Below, one piece after another: positions 21,201-31,400 of a stretch of DNA of 64,000 nt. The stretch is taken from NCBI RefSeq assembly GCF_047663525.1, contig NC_092612.1, positions 1,893,501 through 1,957,500 of the forward strand, written 5' to 3'. Below the pieces are notes generated by a model. The model saw nothing but the letters and a program-made list of their open reading frames with translations, was not told the DNA's origin and made no database searches. Origin of the DNA: Anas platyrhynchos (lineage: Eukaryota; Chordata; Aves; Anseriformes; Anatidae). Each line of letters starts with the position of its first letter. The first letter of the stretch is position 1. The translations under genes and the position numbers were made by a program.

Positions 21201-24200
21201 AGATCCTCAGCACCCAGCGGCAGGACCAGAGGCTCTACGAGTACATCATCAGCAAGGACGCGAAGGAGAAGGTCTGGCAGATACAGCTGGAAGTGTATGG
21301 TGAGAGGCACTGGTTTTGGAGGGCCGTGATGGCCTCTTGTGGTGCTGGGAGCGGGTCTGGGAGGTGGGCAGCAATGGGGTGGGGTGTGGGGCTGGTGAGA
21401 GATGCCCCCCATAATGTCCAGGACCCTCTCTGGTATCCCCAGGAGTATTTGGGTACATGAAGACCTCGTCCCCGTTTGGAGAGGCCGCAGCAGGCCTGGG
21501 GCCAGATCGATTTCTCCCCACCTCCCTAGGAGCTAGGGGAGGTCGGTGGGATTTCCCAAGCCAGGGGACGAGGCGGCGTTTCCATCCTTCCCCAGAAACG
21601 AGCCTCTGTCCCCTCTCCCCACCCAGAGCCGGTGTCCGATCCCGACATCCAGGTCCTCAGCTGGGCTCTGGCCAACGACAGCTGCACCGTCACCCTCAAC
21701 TGCACGGCGGCCAGAGGGGACAACGTGTCCTACAGCTGGACCGGCCTGGAGGCCAGCTCCTCGTCGCCCTGCGCCCACAACGGCAGCCTCCTGCACCTCT
21801 CCTACCACCTCAACGCCACCAGCCTGGCCTGCGCCTGCACCGCCAGCAACCCCGTCAGCAGCAGCACCGTCACCTTCAACTCCTCCGCCTGCAGCTTCGA
21901 GCAGTGGGGTGAGTCCCCAGGGATGCTACAGCCGCCGACCCGGCTCTTTCCCACCTCCAGCCCCGCTCTGGCTCTGCAGGGGATTTTTTTTCACGTTGCT
22001 TTCGGCAGCCTCAGAGGAGCCTTTTGCAGGAAAAGCGGCCGCAGCGTTGCCTGCTCAGGGCTGCCCGGTCCTTCCCGTAAACGCCGAGCCGTGGGTCTCG
22101 TCCCCGCACTCGCTGCGCCCTGGTGCCCAAGGCTCATTTTCAATGCATGCGATTTGCACGCTGGGAGGGCCGGGGAGGATTGAAAAAAAAACCTCGGTGA
22201 CAACTTCCCCTTCGGAGGTTCTCGGGGCAAAAGCCGTGTTCTCTCTCGCTGGGGTTTTCTTGCCCTTCCTCGTGATGTTGGGACTTTTGCTGGGGCTGGG
22301 GGAAGCAGCGGCTGCCCCTTTCCCTGGGGACACGGTGTGAAGTCACCTCCCTGTGGTGCTGACCCGCTCCGGGGCTCTCACAGCACCCTGTGCCCAGCAA
22401 ACGTCCCCGTGGCATCTCTGGGCCTTGACTAGGAAAAGAAGATGCCAAAAGGAGATGATGCCAGGGTTTCGGGCGTGTTTGTCCCCCCTCATCCTCCCAG
22501 CCCCTTGCACATGGGGACACCCCTGTGCCACATGCGTTAACGGTGGTGGCAGCCCGGTGCCACCCTCAGAGCTCTGTCCCTGGGCCCCCTTCCCATGCAC
22601 CTGCAGCACCCAGAGGCTGTCTCCCTGCTGATCCCTGCGAAGCCACCAGAGCGGTATTTTGGGCCTTATCTGGCCCCGATCTAGCCCCCAGCAGCTTTTT
22701 CGCTGACGGCTGCAGTTTGGAGGTGCTTATTGAAAGCCGAGTTCAAAAGAAAGCATTTCCTGCCCCTCGTTTCCTGTTCTACCGAAAAATCAGCCGCAGA
22801 TGTAGATGACAAGACCCAGGATGGTTTTAAATGGGGAGGTTTTTCTGCTGGGGGGCTGGTGTTGACCATTTCCCCTCTCTGCACTACAGGGAGTGCCAGT
22901 CCGGGGCTGAACCTGGTGCTGGTGGTGGTGCCCATAGTGGTCGCGCTGGTCCTCTTCGGGGTCTTCACTGCCTTACACGTGGGTGAGTGTCAGGGAGTGC
23001 AGCTGGGGGCACGGGAGGTTTTTGGGGAGGACAGGAGGGGATCACAGCCCCCACCCAGCTAGGCTGATCCCTGCAGTACCTCGTCTTGGGGTCTGTGGTG
23101 CTGGGGAGGGAGCGAAACCTGCTTCTTTCGAAGCACGGGATGAAAGGCAGGAAGGAAACCAGCTTAAAAAAGAAATATGTATTTATATATATGTATATAC
23201 CTGCTTCACCTAGCACATCTCGAGTGCTTTACCCGGATGCTATGCTTCTGTGATCACATCACGTGGTTTCAAGGGGAAATGCATGATCCCAGCCCAAATT
23301 TGTGACAGCATCATCTCCCCAGACACCTCGACGAGGGCGCCGGCTGCCCTGCTCCCCTGTCCCCTGTGCAGGGACAAATTCACAAAGGGAGACAAAATTC
23401 ACAAAGGGGGACAAAATTCACAAAGGGACAAATTCACCGTGCTGGGAACGTGCAGTGCTGAGCCCACCGCCCTGCAGTGCTGGGGAAACACCGAGGCTGT
23501 CCCTTGTGATACTTTTGGGTCAGGACCAGGGTGTGAGGGGGGTCCCCAGCAGCTGTCCTATGGTGCTGTGGTGACTTTGTCTGGCCCAAAGAGTCGTGGT
23601 GAATGGAGTCAAATCCAGTTGGAGGCCAGTCACTAGTGGAGTCCCCCAGGGCTCAGTACTGGGGCCAGTTCTCTTTAATATCTTTATCGATGATCTGGAT
23701 GAGGGGATTGAGTGCACCCTCAGTAAGTTTGCAGATGACACCAAGCTAGGTGCGTGTGTCGATCTGCTCGAGGGTAGGAAGGCTCTGCAGGAGGATCTGG
23801 ATAGGCTGCACCGATGGGCTGAGGTCAACTGCATGAAGTTTAACAAGGCCAAGTGCCGGGTCCTGCACCTGGGGCACAATAACCCCAAGCAGAACTACAG
23901 GCTGGGAGAGGAATGGTTGGAGAGCTGCCAGGCAGAGAAGGACCTGGGAGTATTGGTTGATAGTTGGCTGAATATGAGCCAGCAGTGTGCTCAGGTGGCC
24001 AAGAAGGCCAACGGCATCCTGGCTTGTATCAGAAGCAGTGTGGCCAGCAGGGCTAGGGAAGTGATTGTCCCCCTGTACTCGGCTCTGGTGAGGCCGCACC
24101 TCGAGTACTGTGTTCAGTTTGGGGCCCCTCGCTACAAGAAGGACATCGAGGTGCTTGAGTGAGTCCAGAGAAGGGCGACGAAGCTGGTGAGGGGTCTGGA

Positions 24201-25484
24201 GAACAAGTCCTACGAGGAGCGGCTGGGGGAGCTGGGCTTGTTCAGCCTGGAGAAGAGGAGGCTCAGGGGTGACCTTATTGCTCTCTATGGGTACCTTAAA
24301 GGAGGCTGTAGTGAGGTGGGGGTTGGTCTGTTCTCCCACGTGCCTGGTGACAGGACGAGGGGGAACGGGCTAAAGTCGTGCCAGGGGAGGTTTAGGTTGG
24401 ATATTAGGAAGAACTTCTTTACCGAGAGGGTTGTGAGGCATTGGAATGGGCTGCCCAGGGAAGTGGTGGAGTCCCCATCCCTGGAGGTCTTTAAAAGACG
24501 TTTAGATGTTGAACTTAGCAATATGGTTTAGTGGAGGACTGGTTAGTGTTAGGTCAGAGGTTGGACTCGGTGATCTTGAGGTCTCTTCCAACCTAGACAA
24601 TTCTGTGATTCTGTGATTCTGTCTCCCCTGGCAGGCCGGCTGCGGAAGCACACGCCGCTCCCCGAGGACAACGAGGTGCGCACCATCTACTCCCAAGTGC
24701 AGCGGGTGGAGGTGAGAGAGCCCAGCTCAGGCACAGGGGGAGATGCTTGGGGGGCTGCAGCCTGGGTGCGGGCAGCAGGGAAGGAAGCAGCACCCCAAAG
24801 CTGTGCTGGGTGTGCGCTCGTGGCTCTGCCACGAGTGGGCTTTGGTCACTGGGTGTCGATGCATTTGATGGGGGCTGAGCCAGGGAGGTGGTGAGATCAT
24901 GCCCATGGTGGGACTGGGGGGGTCGTGGGCCCATGGGTGTCACCTCCCAGCATGGTGAGGTCCCAAGAACCATCCCGGTCACCTTAGTTTGGGATTTTCT
25001 GGGAGTAAGGTTGGGTGCTGCAGCTTCCCCAGCCCCTAACATCCCGAGGGTGGCTCTGGGGGAAAGTTTTCCCTTCCCAAATCCTGCTCCGGGATGAGAT
25101 TTGGGGTCCTGCAGGGCTGAAGGGAGGGAAGAGCCCCCGCAGCGACCTGTCTGGCACCGCTCACCCCTTGCTCCCTGCACAGAAGCAGAAAATCCCCTGC
25201 AGCCCCCCCGGCACGGAGCACCCCTCCTGCACCACCATCTACGCCGCAGCCACCGGTTTGCCCCCGGACACAGCCCAGGCCCCCGGCCGGATCCAGCACA
25301 GCCCCCGGGCAGAGCCGCCCACCCCACGGGGCTGCTTGCCCCTCTCGCAGGTAAGGGAACGTGGGTTCCCCACTTTGGGCACCCCAATTTGGGCACCTCG
25401 CTCACCTCCTTCTTTCCTTGTGAGCAGAGCCCCGACGCGGAGCCCATGACGGTTTACGCCAGCGTGACGCTGCCCAAGATCTGA
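18291..25484 (+). CDS. SLAMF1: SLAMF1-like (CD150) receptor
   Basis: Exons: 18291-18342 (candidate signal peptide [17 protein letters not shown]), 20973-21299 (IgV), 21627-21908 (IgC2), 22890-22982 (membrane segment [20 protein letters not shown]), 24635-24711, 25183-25350 and 25428-25484. Phases agree throughout and give 351 residues; human SLAMF1 has 335. The IgV domain lacks the canonical disulfide. The IgC2 domain has extra cysteines and several N-glycosylation sites. The tail carries TIYSQV, TIYAAA and TVYASV and ends [11 protein letters not shown], very close to the human end [11 protein letters not shown]. Known role: a self-binding lymphocyte receptor that recruits SAP. Exon 1 is the weak point. 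It was chosen because it is 52 bases like the CD48 first exons and leaves phase 1, but it lies 2.6 kb upstream and has a weak donor (G|GTACAT). The other six exons are secure. Confidence 0.8.
23371..23436. repeat. Short tandem repeat (GGGACAAATTCACAAA)
   Basis: About four imperfect copies of a 16-20 base unit around GACAAAATTCACAAAGGG, in the SLAMF1-like intron. Confidence 0.85.
23590..24622 (+). mobile_element. CR1 LINE, 5'-truncated, fairly young
   Basis: This is the sense-strand C-terminal part of CR1 ORF2: reverse transcriptase with [20 protein letters not shown] and the catalytic block FADDTKLG, then the C-terminal region ([36 protein letters not shown]). One in-frame stop (TGA near 24160) interrupts an otherwise open frame. 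The 3' end is the CR1-type repeat ATTCTGTG x3 at 24600-24622. It is 5'-truncated, as is usual for CR1. It lies in the intron directly before the exon starting at 24635. Confidence 0.92.
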
Positions 25485-27469
25485 GCCCCCCTGCGTGGCA
25501 GCAGCCTGGCCCCGAGACCCCCGGCATCCACACCCCGCGACCAGCACCCACATCCTGGGCTGGGGGGATCCCGCTCAGCCCTGCCAAATAGGGCAGGACC
25601 CTCCAGCACCCAAAAAAGCTGCTCCCGGCCCTGAAAAATCTGGCGTCGAGGAACAGCAGAGCCCAGCGCAGGACTGGAGCGTGGAAAGGAATCGCTGTGG
25701 GCTGGGGGTGAGGGACAGCGATGAGATGCTGAGCACCGGGTGAGGAGCTGGATGCGACCCCACAGCCCGCAGCCCCCCGGGGACGAGGCAGGACGTGGCC
25801 AGGGGAGGCTGTGGGACCCCACGGCTGCAACCCACGGCCCCGGCTTCGCTAGAGGGAGCCCACGGCCGGCGACACAGGGAAAAAAAAAAAAAAAAGACAA
25901 ATCACCAAAAGAAAAAAAACAAATTGCAAGCAGGGTTTCAATCTCTGCTCCGTGGCAGCTTGCACAAGGCACGGGGTTGGGTCTGACTGCTGCAGAAATT
26001 TGGGTTACACAACGCTGGGCAGGGCACCCGGCGCTGCTCGCCCATGGCCACTTCCAAGAGCTGGACTTCTGGCTGAGCCAGCATCCAGCAGCGGGGTGCT
26101 GGGGGTGGCCGGGAGCCCCCCCCCAAGGACCACCAACAGTCCCAGCCCGAGCTGATCTCGAGCCCAGCAGCCCGTTGGATCTCATGTGCAGCTGCAGGGA
26201 AAAAAAAAAAAAAGTTCCAGTTCCTTTCAGAAAGGTTTGGGGGAGGCACGTGCCAGGCTGCAGCTGGATCAGGTGCTGGCAGCGAGAAGATGATTTGGTG
26301 TTTTGCACGTCCCGAGCTTCCTCCTTGTCTTACATCAGCCGATCAGCTGAGCTGCTTCCTTGGAAAAGACTGCTCGCAAAGCTGTCACTCCCACCGGGAG
26401 TCTAGGTCCAGAGAAGGGCAAAGTTAATCTTCACTTTGCGCCCCTAAAATGGTGCCAGATCCCCGATTTCTGTGCCTGGCAGGGTGCAGCCTGCTGCTCT
26501 CTCGTTCGTCCTTGCAGAAATACAGCTCTGACCCTGCGACGTGCAACCACTGCCCACCTGTGGAGCGTGAGAGGACTCAAAATGCTCAGAATGGTGAAAA
26601 AAAAAAAAAAAAAAAAAAAGGTGATGAAGGTGATGTTGCCCCAGAACCCAGGCAGTGTAACTGCAGGGGGGGCGGTGCTGGTGCTGCAGACCCACGTGGC
26701 TGCTGGTGACAGTGGGATGACCCAAGGGGGCTGTGAGTGGCTTTTCCTGTTTGGTTGTTTTTAACAGATTGCTCATGATTTTCTTCCTCTGGTACTGAGC
26801 ACCAGTGCTGGTCCAAGAGCACTTCTTCAGCTGTACTGCAGTTCAGGGACTAATTACCCTGCAGGACTGATTTATCTCATTACCCTGCTCTTGCCTCCTC
26901 TCCCAGCCTCATGCAGCACCGCATCGGGGCAGGATTGTGGCAGCCCCTGCGAGCAGCTGAAACCCCTTCCCTTGCCAAGGTGGAGGAACCAGCACTATTT
27001 TAAAGCCAGACATCGCCAGCTCACTTCCTTCGCCCGAATTTCAGTATGACACCAGGGTCATGCTGCACCCTGGAAGTCCTGGTGGTGGACGTGTTCCTTG
27101 GAGAGTTTTTGGGGGTGGAGAGTTTGGATCTCGTCGTCCCTTACAAAGGATGATGTGGGTCCATCAGTGCCGACCCGCGATGCCCCCTGCTCCCTCGGGG
27201 CTGGTTTCTGGGACACTTGTCACCACCATGCACTTTGTCACGCTGCCACACTGCCTGGAAATTGTGTTTCTCTGTTTTGGTTTCCATTGTGCATATTCCG
27301 TGGGATTTTCTTGCACCTTACTCCTCCTCGTGACGGGCTGGACACTGCTGTGTGGTGTCAGGCAGTGGGATCCCCTTGGCTGGCTGCAGGGAGCCCACCC
27401 AGCTGCTCTCTCACACCCTTTCCTCAACAGAACGGGGGCAGAAAATACTTGGAAAATTATCCTGGGCTG
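25485..27469. other. SLAMF1-like 3' region and spacer
   Basis: No gene seen. Probably 3' UTR at first. Poly-A runs occur at about 25880, 26197 and 26597 in otherwise GC-rich DNA. I found no confident polyadenylation signal for the SLAMF1-like gene. Confidence 0.4.
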
Positions 27470-27930
27470 AGACAAGGACAGGGGGGCACTCACCAGTCAC
27501 TGTCGTGGGCAAAACAGACTCGACTGGGGGAAAATTAATTTATTACCACTTGGTAACAGAGTAGGATAGTGAGGAACAATTAAATAAAAAAAATTCCCTC
27601 ACCCTCCTCTTCATCCCAGTTCACTCCCAGCCTTTCCATGTCTCTGCTGCCCCTTGCTCCTCCCTGCCCCAGGGGGTAGGGAAATATCCCGTGGGGTAAA
27701 ATCCTGCCCCGGCTGCCTGGCTCCTTCCCCTGGGCTGTGCTTCTTCCAGAACTGCCCCAGGGTGGGGTACTTGGCAGGGTGCAGTCCTTCAGGAGGGGGC
27801 TGCGGTGGCAGGGGGGCTTCTGGGGGCTGCAGTGGTGGTGTCAGCACCATTGGGGACCCCCCTGGGCCCCCTCTGAGGAACAGCGGGGGTGATGTTACGG
27901 ATGGGCATCCCAAAACTGACCAAATGGGGC
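27470..27930 (-). mobile_element. Degraded ERVL-type LTR fragment
   Basis: Plus-strand reading contains TCACCAGTCACTGTCGTGGG, then AAAACAGACTCGACTGGGGG and AATTAATTTATTACC, then a pyrimidine-rich part with CAGGGTGCAGTCCTTCAGGA. I recognise this as the antisense of a common avian ERVL LTR. A polyadenylation-type AATAAA reads on the minus strand. No internal region is attached; it is a fossil. Confidence 0.55.
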
Positions 27931-28279
27931 TTAAAGCAGGGCCACCTCCAGCAGGTAAGCCAGGAAGTGCCTGCGAGGTCCCGTTATGGAGAAATCCCCC
28001 AAACCCTCCCTCCTCATGTCTTTTCCCATCTTTCCCGGGAGGGCATCTCCCTGGGTGTTTAGGGAACACGAGGAGTCAGAGATAAGCGTGTGGCCACGGG
28101 GCTGTCACAGCCTTCAGTGTCATGGGGATGCAGGGGGGGCAGAGGGTGGGGAGAGTTGTCCTCATGTGGGAGAGCATCCGGAGCCCCAGAAGGCAGCTTG
28201 GGCACCCTCAAACCGCACAGCCATGACCCTGGGGACGCTGCTTGAGGCTGGAAAAATCTACAAAAGTTCCAGTCCCCAC

Positions 28280-28402
28280 TGAATCAGTCCAGGGGTCTTA
28301 AAAGAACTGATTGGAGGAAGTGAGAAAGGCGTAGCGCCTTCTTCCTTTAGTCACCACAAAAAAACACGAGAGCGCTGAGGGCAGCGAGCGCGCCGTGCTC
28401 CG
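28280..28402 (+). promoter_or_regulatory. Probable promoter/5' UTR of the CD84/SLAMF6-like gene
   Basis: TGGAGGAAGTGAGAAAGG at about 28312-28329 is an ETS/PU.1-type core with a following GAGAAA. It closely resembles GAGAGGAAGTGAGTAAGG before CD48 copy 2. A second purine core on the minus strand lies at about 28340 (CTTCCTTTAG). The start codon follows at 28403. No TATA box. Confidence 0.4.
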
Positions 28403-31400
28403 ATGGAGGTGTTCGTGTGCCTGCTCCTCGCCTGCTTCCTGTGCCCAGCAGGTAAGGGACGGATGCTCCTTCCCCCGGGTGCCACGAAGGGAGGGAAGAA
28501 GCCCACGGGTGGAGGCAGTTTGGGGATGCCCACGAGAGCGGAGAGCCCGGGACGAGCTGGTGTGTGGGTGCAAGTGCCCTACGTGGGGACGGGGCTCGTT
28601 TTTTGACCCCATTACCAGGGCTCGGCTCCGCTGTCCCACAAGGGGTGGGCGAATCACGCCCAGCACATCCCAGACCTGGTCCTTGTCCCCGTCCTCGTGT
28701 GGTCCCCACTAACGGGTGAACGTGCCGGACCTCAGCCCCTGCCTGGCCTCCGTCCAGCTGCTGCCAGATGTGCCCCAGATGTGCACTTTTGCCCTTCTGC
28801 TCCGTGGCCGGTGGCGACCGTGGGGTCTGCTGCCCGCGTGCTGTTTCTGAGCCTGCTGCGTGTCCAGGGTTTCGTTACGGGTCTGTTTTTGGACCGAGGA
28901 GCTTTCTCTGGTTGTTTACAGGCTGCTGCAGATGTTGGGACGTTGGTCGCCACGAGTCTCATGAACTCATGGGCACAGAAGTAATATCGAGGGGGGCCTG
29001 GAAGGGAAAATGGTGTGAATTCCCAGCTGGCTCTTGCAGCCGGCTGTCTCCAAGCCTTGGTGGGGTGGCTCAGGATTTATCCAGGCGCTGGTGCAGGACG
29101 GGCTTTGCTCCCACGTCGGCTGGAGATGCTGCTTTTCTCTTCCTCTCTTCCCAACCAAGACTTCTGGGCAGGGTCTGCAGGTGGCTATGGCCAAAAGAGA
29201 AACTCTCAGGTGCAGGGGGAAAGCAGCAAGGATACCACAGGAGCCCCTGCGGCCCCCAGGGTGTGCGCGCCCAGCCTGCAGCATTTCCTTCCTGAGCACT
29301 ATCTCTTCTGCCAACTTTTTCCCCTCCCTGCAGCGGGGGAAGCGAGTCCCCGGAGGGGTCCCCGGGGCAGGGGGGGTTGGGGTGCCTTTGCTTGGCCTCG
29401 AAGAAGGGCACCTTTGGGAAGAGAGCAGCGTCTCGGGGCCACGATCCACCCTTTCCAGGCTCTGGTGGGGAAACCTCCCCCCTCCCAGCCCAGCCCAGCT
29501 GGGGCAGCACAGAGTTGGACTGGGGAGTATCCAAAACAACAGCAACGTGTCTTCTTCCTCAGAAGAGGGAAGAAGTCACAAAATCAGAGAAGCAGCCACC
29601 TGCTTTCTTGCTGATTTAGACGAGCTCGGCTGTCTGTCTTGCGAGAAAAGGGAACCTGCTTGATTTTTTATTTTTTTTTGGAACCGTCACAGATTCCTCC
29701 TTGTGGCTTTTGCTTTGCACCTTGGAGCTTTGTCCCTTGCATGCTCCTGGGACTTGCGAAGCAGCGCGGGTCTTGCAGCTGAGAGCAGCCACAACCACGT
29801 GCCGCTCGCTTGCGGGACCCGAAATCACCGGTCCTGCTGCGGGACCTCATCCCGGTGTGAAACACGTGGGACCCCCCCGGCTCCCACGACCGCCCCATGA
29901 TGGGGCTGGTTCTCAGCACCCTGACATCCAGAGCCACGGTGATGCACCGGCCGTCCTCGTGCCACGCATGCTGCGCTGGCTGGAGGGCAAATCAGGGTCT
30001 GGACCCCAAAGAACCCCAAAGGCCTAAGGTTGGGGGGGCTCCACACGTGGGACTGAACCTGCTCCTTGAGCACGGCACCCCCAAACCCCCTTCATTTTGT
30101 GCTCGGGGCTCAGCCTGGTTTCTCTCCCCAGTGTGTGCATTAGAAGTGGATGGAGCCGAGGGTGGTTCCATCACGTTTCACCTTCAGGACCTGAAAGGAG
30201 AAAAATTGGGCTGGAGTTTCAATGGAGACCTCATGCTTACCATCAAACTGGGAGAGCCTCCCGATCCCTCATTTTATGACAACTCCTACAAGTCACGCGT
30301 GACCGTCCCCGACGACGGCAGCTCGCTCACCATCTCCCAGCTGGGGAAGAAAGATGCCGGTACCTACACAGCAAAAAATTCCATGTATAGAACCAACTTC
30401 ACCCTGCGGGTGCACAGTGAGTGTCTTTTCATGTTTCGCCCTCGTGCCAGGAGTGAAGGGTGGGAGATGTGCTGAGAGCCCTCCCCGTTTCCCACAGGCG
30501 TGCTGCAGGAGCCGAAGGTGACCTGCGTGTCGCGGAACTGCTCGGCCGACGGCTGCCGCTACGTCCTGCGCTGCGCCGTGCACACCCCCGAGATCACATC
30601 CTTCTCTTGGAGCCATGGAGAGCAGCTGGATGCCGAGGAGCCCGAGCTGGTGGTGGAGGAGGAGCAGCGTCCTGGAGAGCTGGATGTGCTGTCCTACACC
30701 TGCACGGTGCAAAACCCCGTCAGCAGCCGCAATGTCACCGTCTCGCCCGCCGCCGTCTGCACAGGTGAGAGCCCTCAAAGGATGCAGGGATGGGGGCCGG
30801 GGGATGCTGGCGGGGATGGGATGCATCCTGATCCCAGCCGGGTGCCCCTCAGGCTCTCAGAAAGCAGAGGGATTGCGGCCCCCCCTGGGGTGGGGGGCTT
30901 TGCCGAAGCGCTCACCTCTCTCCCTTGTCCCTGTTCTCTTCCTCACGCTGCGCTGCCAGAAAACGCAACCCAATCTGCTGCCACCGGTGAGCTGCCGTGC
31001 TGCCCCGTCCACGTCCTGTCCCCAAGTGTCACAGGGTGCCCGAGCTGGCACCAGGCTGCCCCGACCCTGCGCTGGAGGCCGGGGAGCCTGAGGCCGGAGC
31101 GGTTCATCTCTTCCTGCAGCTTGTTGGGGGGGTGGGGAGAACATCCAGGCTTTCTGGGCATCCTCAGCATCCGTGCACTGTCTCTGCTACCTGAGGAAAT
31201 TTGGAAGGGGAGGTCAGGGTCAGTGCCCAAATGTCCCAGCTTGGGATCGGAGCAGGGAACTGTTAATGCAATGGGGAGGCAGAGCCGGGGAGGTGCAAGA
31301 GCAGAGTCGCTTGTCCCTGTGCAATGCATCACCTCCTGCCAGCCTTGCACCACGTCCTCATGAAATAAGAGCTCCTGCTGAGCAGGGGAGGGCTGAGGGG

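Noticed and set aside
23596-24531. Reverse-transcriptase-like frames as a host gene
   Set aside because: They are the CR1 LINE ORF2 within the SLAMF1-like intron, ending in the typical CR1 tail repeat.
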